From an uncultured Alkalilimnicola sp. (GTDB lineage Bacteria; Pseudomonadota; Gammaproteobacteria; Nitrococcales; AK92): a stretch of DNA of 12,300 bases. Numbering within the stretch: the stretch's first letter is position 1; every line of letters starts with the position of its first letter. Below are positions 1 to 6,800 of this stretch, piece after piece. The stretch covers positions 1 through 12,300 of the forward strand of contig CALGAN010000064.1 in assembly GCA_937951875.1 (NCBI GenBank), given 5' to 3'. Position numbers and translations under genes: made by a program. A model generated the notes under the pieces. The model made no database searches. It worked only from the letters and a program-made list of their open reading frames with translations, and was not told the origin of the DNA.

Positions 1-216
1 TCACCGCCTGCGACGCGTCCTTGGGAACCCCTTCGCCGTTGTAATACATGACCCCAAGGTTGAACTGCGCTTTAGCGAATCCCTGTTCGGCGGCCTTGCG
101 ATACCACGTCACCGCCTGCGACGCGTCCTTGGGAACCCCTTCGCCGTTGTAATACATGACCCCAAGGTTGAACTGCGCTTTAGCGTCTCCCTGTTCGGCA
201 GCCTTGCGATACCACG
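1..216 (-). repeat. Near-identical 108-bp tandem repeat encoding Sel1 units
   Basis: Bases 1-108 and 109-216 align without gaps and differ at only three positions (78/186, 79/187 and 92/200). Each copy encodes exactly one 36-residue Sel1 unit, so copy-number change would keep the frame. The next unit (217-324) is recognisably related but clearly diverged. The array continues past the left edge, so the copy number is unknown. Confidence 0.95.
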
Positions 217-496
217 CCGCTGCCTGCGCCATATCTTTGGAAACCCCTTCGCCACGCCGATACATGCCCCCAAGGTTGAACTGCGCATCGGCATCTCCCT
301 GCTCGGCTAATTCCGTAAAAATCTTCAATGCGACCGGATAATTTTTACGCTCGTAAGCTGACACAGCCGACTGGAACAAACTTGCTGAGCTGTTGGCCGT
401 TTTCGCCTGTGGCGTAGGCGATGGGCTGCCAGCTGAGGCCCAGCCAGAACCAGCCAAACAACCTATAAAGATCATCAGTATTGTTATCGGTTTCAT
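1..496 (-). CDS. Sel1-repeat (TPR-like) exported protein, 3' end outside window
   Basis: Reading from ATG at 496, 165 codons are visible and the frame is still open at the window edge. The N-terminus is hydrophobic (MKPITILMIFIGCLAGSGWA), followed by a Ser/Pro/Thr-rich linker, so export is likely. Cleavage could follow WASA (residue 22), or Cys13 could be a weak lipobox. From about residue 65 come 36-residue Sel1-like repeats with the core AQFNLG-MY--GEGV-KD--QA--WYRKAA: two complete (65-100, 101-136) and one cut by the edge. Sel1 repeats are alpha-helical solenoids that usually mediate protein-protein contacts; no enzymatic role can be inferred. The SD is poor (GGAT about 9 nt upstream). The gene is more AT-rich than those to its right and lies just downstream, in the same orientation, of a candidate attC site, so it may be a cassette gene. 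The family call is firm; the biological role is unknown. Confidence 0.88.
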   Translation of the reverse strand, partial: MKPITILMIFIGCLAGSGWASAGSPSPTPQAKTANSSASLFQSAVSAYERKNYPVALKIFTELAEQGDADAQFNLGGMYRRGEGVSKDMAQAAAWYRKAAEQGDAKAQFNLGVMYYNGEGVPKDASQAVTWYRKAAEQGFAKAQFNLGVMYYNGEGVPKDASQAV

Positions 497-531
497 TTCT
501 TGCTATCCAATTTGTCTTTGTAGTTAGTGTT

Positions 532-597
532 TCATGGCGCGCACTCGTGCTGCCACACCGTGCAGATCAGGGTTTTGACCGCTTTGCCATCAATCAC
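532..597 (-). CDS. Possible mini-ORF or gene remnant, Cys-containing (doubtful)
   Basis: A minus-strand frame ending at TGA (532-534) reads EDCVIDGKAVKTLICTVWQ followed by HECAP. Codon choice looks protein-like and three Cys are regularly placed. The only plausible start is GTG at 597, with a weak AAGAAG about 6 nt upstream, which would give 21 residues. Without that start the frame stays open back through the attC-like site to a stop near 673. It could be a truncated cassette ORF, a very small peptide gene, or chance. I do not recognise the family. Confidence 0.2.
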   Translation of the reverse strand: MIDGKAVKTLICTVWQHECAP

Positions 598-611
598 GCA
601 ATCTTCTTGAC

Positions 612-669
612 TGCTAACGCTAGAAATCAGCGGCGCGCATAGCGCGTCCGCTGCATTGTCTTGTTAGGT
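612..669 (-). mobile_element. Candidate integron attC recombination site
   Basis: On the minus strand the site opens with ACCTAACAA (R'' fits RYYYAAC exactly) and closes with GCGTTAGC (R'-like; only GTTAG fits GTTRRRY). CTAAC (663-667) pairs with GTTAG (614-618). Inside, CCGCTG (648-653) and CGCG (643-646) pair with CGCG (634-637) and CAGCGG (628-633) around a 5-nt loop. T647 on the plus strand, A on the minus strand, is left unpaired in the left arm, where classical attC sites carry an extrahelical base. Unpaired spacers separate the inner and outer stems. Length (58 bp), the TAACAA...GCGTTA ends and the fold all match known attC architecture. Its orientation places the minus-strand Sel1 gene as the following cassette. 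No integrase gene is visible here. Confidence 0.7.
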
Positions 670-798
670 TGCCATGCGGGCCTCCAGCCTGTCATGGCGC
701 CGATTCTACCCGTTTGGACTTTTCGTACAGAACCTAAACCGCCGTCTCTGCCAGGCCCTGGTTACCGTGTATTGGGAAAACGCTCTCGGCCGATCCGC

Positions 799-1326
799 TC
801 AATGCGGCATGTTGGCCTTGATGACCGAGATCAACGCCTGCACGTCGGCGTCGGAGAGCTTGTCGGAGCGGTAGAACACCAGCCGGCCGTCGGGGTCGAA
901 GACCAACACGTTGCTGGTGTGATCGGCCACGCCCCAGCGCTTGACCAGCAGCTTCTTGAAGTCCTTGACGTAGAGGGTGTCCGGGAACTCTTTCTGCTTG
1001 TCCGCCAGCGAGCTCTCCAGCAAGCGGTTCGGCAGCCAGGTGGCGGCCATGTTGATCACCGCCACCGAGCCGTAGTGTTGGCGGTCGAACTTCTCGGCCT
1101 TGAGCGCTTCGGCCACGTGGTCGTTTAAGGTGCGCTCGTCCGGGTCGACGTAGAACATGACGTGTACCTTGCCCTTGAGCTCTTCGGTGCTCCAGGGGTT
1201 GCCGTCGACCTTGGCGCCGTCCTCGCCTTCGAACACCACCACCGGAGGCCGCTCGCCCAGCGCCGGCGCGGCCAACCCCAGGACGGGTGCCAGCGCCAGT
1301 GCGCTGGCCAGAATCAGGCGCTTCAT
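799..1326 (-). CDS. ytfJ: YtfJ-family exported protein with thioredoxin-like fold
   Basis: The 175-residue product starts at ATG 1326 behind a strong SD (AGGAGGAG about 7 nt upstream). Residues 1-24 look like a Sec signal peptide (hydrophobic LILASALALAPVLGLAA, then a small-residue cleavage region). The rest resembles E. coli YtfJ (about 184 residues): an early W-T/S-x-x-x-L-x-GK segment, a middle R/N-x-x-L-E-S-S stretch, and a C-terminal VLVFDPDGR strand followed by a helix (LSDADVQALISVI). The family is placed in the thioredoxin-like superfamily, but this protein contains no Cys at all, so it cannot be a CxxC disulfide enzyme. Its function is unknown. It starts 48 nt after the aldehyde dehydrogenase stop on the same strand, so co-transcription is possible, although an ATAACGAC motif in the gap may mark its own promoter. 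Confidence 0.78.
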   Translation of the reverse strand: MKRLILASALALAPVLGLAAPALGERPPVVVFEGEDGAKVDGNPWSTEELKGKVHVMFYVDPDERTLNDHVAEALKAEKFDRQHYGSVAVINMAATWLPNRLLESSLADKQKEFPDTLYVKDFKKLLVKRWGVADHTSNVLVFDPDGRLVFYRSDKLSDADVQALISVIKANMPH

Positions 1327-1350
1327 CCTGCACTCCTCCTCGGTATTGAT

Positions 1351-1359
1351 GTCGTTATC
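1351..1359 (-). promoter_or_regulatory. Possible -10-like element (GATAACGAC) of the ytfJ-like gene
   Basis: The minus strand reads GATAACGAC, ending 25 nt before the ATG at 1326. The same core occurs at the same distance before the GMC dehydrogenase gene and closer to the AI-2E transporter gene. GATAAC resembles a sigma70 -10 box, but no good -35 box is found at 15-18 nt spacing. Confidence 0.3.
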
Positions 1360-1374
1360 AGAGTCGATCCCATG

Positions 1375-2808
1375 TTAGCGCAGCAGCCAGCGCTCCATCA
1401 TGCGGGTAATCCAAGGCTTGTACGGGGGATAGGCCATACCGATCAGGCTGTAGCGGCTTTGGCGGAACACGCTCTTGGCCTTGGAGAAGGTCTGGAAGCC
1501 TTCCCAGCCGTGATAGTGGCCCATGCCGGACGGGCCGATGCCGCCGAACGGCATGTCGTCCACGGCCAGGTGCAGCAGGGTGTCGTTGATCGACACCCCG
1601 CCGGCATGGCTGTGGTCGAGCACGTAGTCCTGGCGCTCGCGATCGTGGTCGAAGTAATAGAGCGCCAGCGGCCGCGGCCGAGCGGCGACGAAGGCCAGCG
1701 CTTCGTCCAGGCCGCGGTAGGGGATGATCGGCAGGATCGGGCCGAAGATTTCCTCCTGGCGCACCCGCATGTCGTCGTTGGTGTTCAGCACCAGGCTCAC
1801 TGGCATCTTGCGGCTGCCGCTCAGATCCTCGCCCGGCCGGTCGAGGGTGATGATGCGCGCGCCCTTGCGCTCGGCGTCCTCCAGCAGCTGGCGCAGGCGC
1901 TGGCGGTGGCCGTCGCTGACGATGGCGGTGTAGTCCGGGTTGCCGAGCAGGCGCGGGTACATGCGGATGTACTGGCTGCGGAACGCCGCCACGAACGCCT
2001 CGACCCGGCTCTCCGGGCACAGCACGTAGTCCGGCGCCACGCAAGTCTGGCCGGCGTTGAGGGTTTTGCCGAAGCAAATCTTCTGCGCCGCCGCCTCCAG
2101 CGGGTAGGACTCGTGGATGATGGCCGGGCTCTTGCCGCCCAGCTCCAGCGTCACCGGGGTAAGGTTTTCGGCGGCGGCGCGCATGATCTGCCGTCCGACC
2201 GCGGTCGAGCCGGTGAACAGCAGGTGATCGAACGGCAGGCGAGCGAAGGCCTCGCCCACCTCGCGGCCGCCCTCGACCACCGCCACTTCCTCCACGGCGA
2301 AGGCCGAGCCCAGGAGGTCGCGCAGCACGGCGTTGGTGGCTGGCACCAGCTCCGAGAGCTTGAGCATGACGCGGTTGCCGGCGGCCAGCGCGCCCACCAG
2401 CGGCGCCAGCGCCAGCTGGATCGGGTAGTTCCAGGGCACGATGATGCCCACCACTCCCAGCGGCTGGTAGCGGACCTCGGCCTTGCCGGGCCATAGGTTG
2501 ATGCCGACCCTGCGCCGCGACGGCCGCATCCAGCGGCGCAGATGGGCGAGCGTGTGGTCGATGCCCTGCACCACCGGCATGATGTCGGCGAACAGTGTCT
2601 CCTGCGCGGCGCGGCCGCCGAAGTCCTGGTCCACCGCCGTCGCCAGGGCGTGGCGTTGGGCGATGAGCGCGCGCTTGAGCCGCAGCAGCGCCTCGCGCCG
2701 CTGGGCCAGGCTGGGCATGGGATCGGCGGTGAACGCCCGGCGCTGACGTTCGAGCAGCCGCTGTAGCGTCAGCCGTTCGAGTTCGGGCAGAGCGGTTATC
2801 GTGTCCAT
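1375..2808 (-). CDS. calB: Coniferyl-aldehyde-type NAD(P)-dependent aldehyde dehydrogenase
   Basis: The 477-residue product is a member of the aldehyde dehydrogenase superfamily. The full catalytic set is visible: VPWNYP (Asn127), FTGSTAVG cofactor-binding loop (198-205), ELGGKSP (Glu222), GQTC (nucleophile Cys256), EEIFGP (Glu353) and PFGGIGPSGMG near the C-terminus. Length and motif wording (NAGQTCVAPDYVL; HGWEGFQTFS) match the coniferyl aldehyde dehydrogenase branch, whose members also oxidise other aromatic or aliphatic aldehydes; the true substrate is unknown. I prefer ATG 2808 because GAGGAG lies 7 nt upstream. An in-frame ATG at 2823 overlaps the preceding TGA as ATGA, so either start implies translational coupling with the GMC dehydrogenase upstream. 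Together they could convert an alcohol to a carboxylic acid. The enzyme class is firm; the symbol is by similarity only. Confidence 0.9.
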   Translation of the reverse strand: MDTITALPELERLTLQRLLERQRRAFTADPMPSLAQRREALLRLKRALIAQRHALATAVDQDFGGRAAQETLFADIMPVVQGIDHTLAHLRRWMRPSRRRVGINLWPGKAEVRYQPLGVVGIIVPWNYPIQLALAPLVGALAAGNRVMLKLSELVPATNAVLRDLLGSAFAVEEVAVVEGGREVGEAFARLPFDHLLFTGSTAVGRQIMRAAAENLTPVTLELGGKSPAIIHESYPLEAAAQKICFGKTLNAGQTCVAPDYVLCPESRVEAFVAAFRSQYIRMYPRLLGNPDYTAIVSDGHRQRLRQLLEDAERKGARIITLDRPGEDLSGSRKMPVSLVLNTNDDMRVRQEEIFGPILPIIPYRGLDEALAFVAARPRPLALYYFDHDRERQDYVLDHSHAGGVSINDTLLHLAVDDMPFGGIGPSGMGHYHGWEGFQTFSKAKSVFRQSRYSLIGMAYPPYKPWITRMMERWLLR

Positions 2809-2819
2809 GGCGCTGCTCC

Positions 2820-4436
2820 TCATGCGGCGAGCGGTTCGCCGGCGGCCGCGGCCAGGATCAGATCGGCCGCTTTCTCGGCGATGGCGGTGGTCGGGGCGTT
2901 GGTGTTCCCGCCCACCAGGGTGGGCATGATCGAGGCGTCGACCACCCGCAGGCCTTCCAGATCGTGGACGCGGAGCTGGTCGTCGACCACGGCCAGGTCG
3001 TCGTGCCCCATTTTGCAGGTGCCTACCGGATGGTAGATGGTTTCCGCCCGGGCGCGCACGTAAGCGCGGATTTCCTCGTCGCTGTTCACGTCCGGCCCCG
3101 GATAGAGCTCGTCGCGGCGATGGCGGGCCAGCGGCGACTGGTCGAGGATGGCGCGGGCGATTTTCACCGCCCGCACCAGCGGTTCGAGATCGGTCGGGTC
3201 GCCCAAGTAGTTCGGGTCGATGCGCGGCGGCGCCAGCGGATCGGCGCTGGCGAGCGTCACCCGGCCGCGGCTAGCCGGCCGCAGGTAGCAGGTGCGCAGG
3301 GTGTAGCCGTAGCCGCGCAGCAGCCCGCGGAGCTCTAGCCCGTGATGCTCCTCGATGGCCGGCAGGAAATGCATCTGCAGGTCGGCCGGCTCGATGCCGG
3401 CCTGGCTGGGGATGAAGCCGCCGGCCTCGGCGTAGTTACTGGTGAACTCGCCGTCGCGGTGGCGCTGGTAGCGCCAGAGGCCGCGCAGCGCGCGCGGCAG
3501 CGCCAGCGGCGTGAACGCGATGCCGACCCGGTCGCGCGCCCGGTGCACCACCGAGATGTCCAGGTGATCCTGCAGGTTGCGGCCGACCCCGGGCAGCTCG
3601 CGCACCACGACGATGCCGTGCCGCTCGAGCTCCTCGCGCGGGCCGACGCCGGATAGCAGCAGGAGCTGCGGCGAGTTGATGGCGCCGCCGCACAGCAGCA
3701 CCTCGCGCTCGGCCTCGATCCGATAGTCCTGGCCGTGCTGGCGGTAATGCACGGCCACGGCGCGGCGGCCGGCGAACTCGATGCGGGTGGCCGGCGCGTC
3801 GGTGATCACGGTCAGGTTGGGCCGCGCGCGCGCTGGCTGCAGATAGGCGACGGCGTTGCTGCAGCGCTCGCCGTTGCGCTGCGCCACCCGGTACAGGCCG
3901 ACGCCGGTCTGCTCGGCGCCGTTGAAGTCCGGCGTGCGCGGGTAGCCGGCCGCCACCGCCGCCTCGACGAAGTCGAGGCTCAGCGGGTTGACGCAGCGCA
4001 GCGCCGCCACGTTGACCGGGCCGCCGACGCCGTTGTAGGCATCGGCGCCCAGTTCGCAGTGCTGGGCACGCAGGAAGTAGGGCAGCAGCTCGCGGTAGCT
4101 CCAGCCGCGATTGCCCAGCGCCGCCCAGCGGTCGTAGTCGCTGGGGTGGCCGCGGGTGTAGATCATGGCGTTGATCGAGCTGCTGCCGCCCAGAGTCTTG
4201 CCGCGCGGGCAGAACAGCCGGCGGCCGTTCAGCTGCGGCTGCGGCTCGGTCCAGTAGGCCCAGTTCAGTTTCTTGCTGCGCATCAGGCCGAGAATGCCCA
4301 CCGGCATGTGGATTAGCCGGCTATGGTCGGCCGGGCCCGCTTCCAGCAGGCAGACCCGCGTTCCGGGATTCTCGCTGAGACGGTTGGCCAGCACGCAGCC
4401 GGCGGACCCGCCGCCGACGATCACATAGTCGTACAT
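2820..4436 (-). CDS. GMC-family FAD-dependent alcohol (choline-dehydrogenase-like) dehydrogenase
   Basis: The 538-residue product starts at ATG 4436 behind GGGAGGAGG. The Rossmann FAD motif YVIVGGGSAGCVLA is at residues 4-17. GMC signature 1 (PRGKTLGGSSSINAMIYTRG) spans 78-97 and signature 2 (GAINSPQLLLLSGVGP) spans 251-266. The C-terminus carries the catalytic His469 (YHPVGTCKMG) and the Asn pair in GGNTNAPT (511-513). It oxidises a primary alcohol to an aldehyde and passes electrons to the respiratory chain or another acceptor. BetA, AlkJ and polyethylene-glycol dehydrogenases are relatives, and substrate cannot be read from the sequence. Its stop overlaps the in-frame ATG of the aldehyde dehydrogenase, pointing to a two-step alcohol-oxidation operon. 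The frame is open upstream to 5870, but that part is antisense-frame noise over the acyltransferase gene. TATAAC at 4464-4469 may be its -10 box. Confidence 0.93.
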   Translation of the reverse strand: MYDYVIVGGGSAGCVLANRLSENPGTRVCLLEAGPADHSRLIHMPVGILGLMRSKKLNWAYWTEPQPQLNGRRLFCPRGKTLGGSSSINAMIYTRGHPSDYDRWAALGNRGWSYRELLPYFLRAQHCELGADAYNGVGGPVNVAALRCVNPLSLDFVEAAVAAGYPRTPDFNGAEQTGVGLYRVAQRNGERCSNAVAYLQPARARPNLTVITDAPATRIEFAGRRAVAVHYRQHGQDYRIEAEREVLLCGGAINSPQLLLLSGVGPREELERHGIVVVRELPGVGRNLQDHLDISVVHRARDRVGIAFTPLALPRALRGLWRYQRHRDGEFTSNYAEAGGFIPSQAGIEPADLQMHFLPAIEEHHGLELRGLLRGYGYTLRTCYLRPASRGRVTLASADPLAPPRIDPNYLGDPTDLEPLVRAVKIARAILDQSPLARHRRDELYPGPDVNSDEEIRAYVRARAETIYHPVGTCKMGHDDLAVVDDQLRVHDLEGLRVVDASIMPTLVGGNTNAPTTAIAEKAADLILAAAAGEPLAA

Positions 4437-4460
4437 CAGCCTCCTCCCGAGCAGTCGGTT

Positions 4461-4469
4461 GTCGTTATA
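4461..4469 (-). promoter_or_regulatory. Possible -10-like element (TATAACGAC) of the GMC dehydrogenase gene
   Basis: TATAACGAC ends 25 nt before ATG 4436. TATAAC matches five of six positions of the sigma70 -10 consensus. The best -35 position (GCGATT, 17-nt spacing) is poor. The 158-bp gap after the acyltransferase stop leaves room for an independent promoter, so the dehydrogenase pair need not depend on the acyltransferase transcript. Confidence 0.33.
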
Positions 4470-4594
4470 GGCCAGTCCGGCCGAAGAATCGCGCCTGCCA
4501 CGGATTTTGCCTCCAGGGCGGGCGTTTCGCGGAAACAGACTCTTGGTCGTGCAGCTTGCACCAATCGTCGGCGGGATGCGACTGTCCGGCGAAT

Positions 4595-5761
4595 TCAGCC
4601 GGTCGCTTCGCTGGGCGAGGCGCGCCCGGCCGGGCGCGGTCCGCGCACGTCGGTCTTGCCGTTGAACAGGAAGCGCAGCGGCACCAGCCGCAGCACTAAG
4701 TAGTGATGAACGGCGGCCGTGACCAGGAAGGTGAGCGTCACCACCAGCGCGAACTTGACGAAGGGGCTGAGCGCCACCTCGATCAGCGCCAGGCCGAACG
4801 TCACCACCAGCAGCTGATGGAACAGGTAGATGGTGTAGGAGGCATCCGAGAAATACAGAAAGAACGGCGAGGGCCGGTTGCACAGCCGCCGGAACAGGCC
4901 CAGGCACAGACCCGACAGGGTCCAGGCGATCAGAAAGCCCAGATACTCGTCGATGTACGTGCCGTACCACACGCCCTCGGTCGGAATGGCCGCGACCAGC
5001 GCCGCCAGCGCCAGGCCGGCGCAGGCGAAACGCCAGCCGCTCAGCGCGTCCAGCAGCCTCTGGTCGTGACGCAGCAGCATGCCCGCCAGGAAATAGGGCA
5101 GGTAGCCGCACAGCTCGGACAGCATGATGAAATGGCCCAGATAGTCGTCGTTGGTAATGCCGAAGCGCCAGATCACCCGCAGCATGGCCATGTTGGTGAG
5201 CGGCAGGGCCAGCGCCAGCAGCAGCGTTCTGGCCGGCAGCCGCTGCCACAGCGACACCAGCCGCGTCGGCCAGGCCCGCAGCCCGCGCAGTGCCGGCCGT
5301 TCCAGCAGCGCGGCGCCAACGAAGGCGAGCGTGAAGTAGACCAGCAGGTTGTTGAGAAACCACAGGTGGCCTATCCAGGTGCCTTCGGTGAAATAGGCCG
5401 GCGCTAGCACATAGGCGAAAAAGCCGCTGTGGCGGTAGGTGTCCCAGCTCAGGTAGTTCATCAGCGGGTTGAGCAGCAGGGCGGTGGCGAGCAGCGGTAC
5501 GCCGATTCGCTGCCAGCGCAGCCGCAGGAAGCGGCCCTTGCCGTACTTCTGCAGGGTCAGCAGGCAGAAATAGCCGGAAATCAGGAAGAACGCCGGCATG
5601 CGGAAGCTGTGCAGGAAGTCGCTCAGAGCGGTGAACGCCGCATGACCGGCGGGTTCGGGCAAGCGCCAGCCCTGGCCGACGCTGTACAGCACGCTGCTGT
5701 GGTAGACCACGCCCAAGGCCATCAACACGCTGCGCAGAGCGTCCATGTAATACACGCGCAT
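4595..5761 (-). CDS. Membrane acyltransferase, family 3 (OpgC/MdoC-like)
   Basis: The 388-residue product starts at ATG 5761, with AGAGGA 7 nt upstream; an upstream in-frame start near 5824 lacks an SD. The N-terminus has the acyltransferase-3 hallmark Arg10-X10-His21 in ALRSVLMALGVVYH. It also has HSFRMPAFFLISGYF (51-65), RWQRIGVPL (82-90) and GHLWFLNNLLVYF (131-143), all close to OpgC of osmoregulated periplasmic glucan succinylation. About ten hydrophobic segments follow, ending with a basic cytoplasmic tail. Family members transfer acetyl, succinyl or other acyl groups across the inner membrane onto sugars or lipids. No opgG or opgH and no polysaccharide cluster is visible, so the acceptor is unknown. 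A 5-bp hairpin brackets its stop codon (CCGGC at 4586-4590, GCCGG at 4598-4602) without a T-tract. Confidence 0.87.
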   Translation of the reverse strand: MRVYYMDALRSVLMALGVVYHSSVLYSVGQGWRLPEPAGHAAFTALSDFLHSFRMPAFFLISGYFCLLTLQKYGKGRFLRLRWQRIGVPLLATALLLNPLMNYLSWDTYRHSGFFAYVLAPAYFTEGTWIGHLWFLNNLLVYFTLAFVGAALLERPALRGLRAWPTRLVSLWQRLPARTLLLALALPLTNMAMLRVIWRFGITNDDYLGHFIMLSELCGYLPYFLAGMLLRHDQRLLDALSGWRFACAGLALAALVAAIPTEGVWYGTYIDEYLGFLIAWTLSGLCLGLFRRLCNRPSPFFLYFSDASYTIYLFHQLLVVTFGLALIEVALSPFVKFALVVTLTFLVTAAVHHYLVLRLVPLRFLFNGKTDVRGPRPAGRASPSEATG

Positions 5762-5950
5762 GGCAGGGTCCTCTTGATTGTTCGGCCGCAGGGAGGCCGG
5801 CCGGCTTAGAGAGAAAATCCGCAATTGCTAATGCGGTTGGTCGCCGGCGCCGACAAGAGATCGGTGTCACCGGGGGCTTGTCGCGGGCGCGGCGGCGGCC
5901 GATGCTTACGGCCGTTTTCCGGCAGCCCGCCGGTATCGATGCGAGAGCCC

Positions 5951-6532
5951 ATGTCCTACCAAATCCGCTACAACTCGCCGGTGATCCTCACCTTTTCCTT
6001 GCTCGCCCTGCTGATCCTGGTGCTGGACCACACGGTCTGGCGGGGGCTGGCGGTGAGGTATTTCAGCTTCGGGCCGCACATGCGCTGGGATAGCGCCGTC
6101 GACTGGTTCCGCCTGTTCAGCCATGTGCTGGGTCACGCCAACTGGGCGCATCTGGTGGGCAATCTCAGCTTCCTGCTGCTGCTGGGGCCGATCCTGGAGG
6201 AGAAGTACGGCAGCCGCGCCATGCTGTTCATCGTGCTGATCACCGCTGCGGTGACCGGGCTGCTCAATCTGGCGCTGACGTCGGTGGGGGTGATGGGCGC
6301 CAGCGGGATCGTGTTCATGCTGATCGTGCTGGCGTCGATGGTGGATCTGCGCGCCAAGCAGATACCGCTAACCTTCCTGCTGGTGGCGACGATCTACATC
6401 GGCGGTGAGATCGTCGATGCGCTGGGCGACGACGACATCTCCCAGCTCAGCCACATCGCCGGCGGCGCGCTCGGCGCGGTGATCGGCTTCGTCGCCAAGC
6501 GCGGCCGGCTGCCGGGAGGGCCGGTTTTCTAG
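5951..6532 (+). CDS. Rhomboid-family intramembrane serine protease
   Basis: The 193-residue product has the compact six-helix bacterial rhomboid layout. Hydrophobic segments lie near residues 10-27, 66-80, 90-108, 114-131, 138-155 and 168-183. The catalytic pair is visible: Ser118 in GASG (helix 4) and His168 in SHIAGGALGAVIGF (helix 6). The upstream HANWAHLVGN (62-71) supplies the usual His and Asn thought to form the oxyanion hole. Rhomboids cleave single-pass membrane proteins inside the inner membrane; the substrate is unknown. I chose ATG 5951; ATG 5939 would add four residues. Neither has a strong SD (GAGAG lies close to 5951), so the start is uncertain by a few codons. It is divergent from the acyltransferase gene across 189 bp. 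Confidence 0.9.
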   Translation: MSYQIRYNSPVILTFSLLALLILVLDHTVWRGLAVRYFSFGPHMRWDSAVDWFRLFSHVLGHANWAHLVGNLSFLLLLGPILEEKYGSRAMLFIVLITAAVTGLLNLALTSVGVMGASGIVFMLIVLASMVDLRAKQIPLTFLLVATIYIGGEIVDALGDDDISQLSHIAGGALGAVIGFVAKRGRLPGGPVF

Positions 6533-6536
6533 GGCG

Positions 6537-6800
6537 TCAGGCCCAGACGTCTACGCCCCACGGCGGCTCGGGATGGCGCCGCCGGCCCGGGTCGTAGAGC
6601 GAGCGGCGGCTTTGGCGGCGGCGCTCGCCGCGGTTGCAGCGCAAGTCCAGGTAGACCGCCCGCTGGTGCTGGCGGCGGTCGAAGGGGCGACGACGTTCGG
6701 CGCGGTCATGGATGGTGCCAGCCCAGTCGGGCTGGGCCGACAGGCAAGAGGGTGGCGCGGGCCACTTCCCTTGGCCCGCCGATGCATGATCCAGAAGCAT
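6537..6800 (-). CDS. Hypothetical Arg-rich small protein (doubtful)
   Basis: This is an 87-residue frame from ATG 6800, with AAGGA about 8 nt upstream, to TGA only four bases after the rhomboid stop on the other strand. The C-terminal half is very basic (AERRRPFDRRQHQRAVYLDL, then Cys-Asn and further Arg clusters) and ends PPWGVDVWA, which reads like a protein rather than random antisense. The N-terminal third, rich in Ala, Pro and Ser, is less convincing, and the true start may lie further inside. I do not recognise a family. An overlapping plus-strand frame (6573-6830) is the main rival. If neither is real, 6533-6884 is a 350-bp spacer. Confidence 0.4.
   Translation of the reverse strand: MLLDHASAGQGKWPAPPSCLSAQPDWAGTIHDRAERRRPFDRRQHQRAVYLDLRCNRGERRRQSRRSLYDPGRRRHPEPPWGVDVWA

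Larger units (their letters stand above)
497..798. other. 302-bp spacer between Sel1 gene and ytfJ-like gene, holding an attC-like site
   Basis: No convincing full-length gene is present. Going from right to left, 670-798 is unassigned sequence after the ytfJ-like stop with no clear U-tract terminator. Bases 612-669 form the attC-like site. Bases 532-597 could encode a short Cys-containing peptide (separate entry). Bases 497-531 are AT-rich and form the leader of the Sel1 gene. Plus-strand frames starting at 661 and 674 lack an SD and run antisense into the ytfJ-like gene, so I do not call them. Confidence 0.6.

Noticed and set aside
612..669. Reading the attC-like site in the plus-strand direction (R' = GTTAGGT at 663-669)
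   Set aside because: The GTTAGGT box fits well, but the TAACAA...GCGTTA ends and the unpaired base in the left arm match classical attC only on the minus strand.
799..1326. YtfJ-like protein as a disulfide oxidoreductase
   Set aside because: The sequence contains no cysteine, so thioredoxin chemistry is excluded despite the fold.
1162..2496. 444-residue plus-strand open frame antisense to the aldehyde dehydrogenase
   Set aside because: It is a codon-bias shadow with no SD and no recognisable domain; the minus strand has every catalytic motif.
4586..4602. CCGGC/GCCGG hairpin around the acyltransferase stop as a terminator
   Set aside because: The stem is only 5 bp, it encloses the stop codon and no T-tract follows.
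4437..5870. Long N-terminal extension of the GMC dehydrogenase frame
   Set aside because: It overlaps the acyltransferase gene in another frame and is Arg/Ala-rich noise; the SD and FAD motif place the start at 4436.
5800..5950. Promoters in the acyltransferase-rhomboid divergent region
   Set aside because: The short dyad CCGCA...TGCGG and AT-rich bases around 5814-5840 are suggestive, but no -35/-10 pair with acceptable spacing could be assigned.
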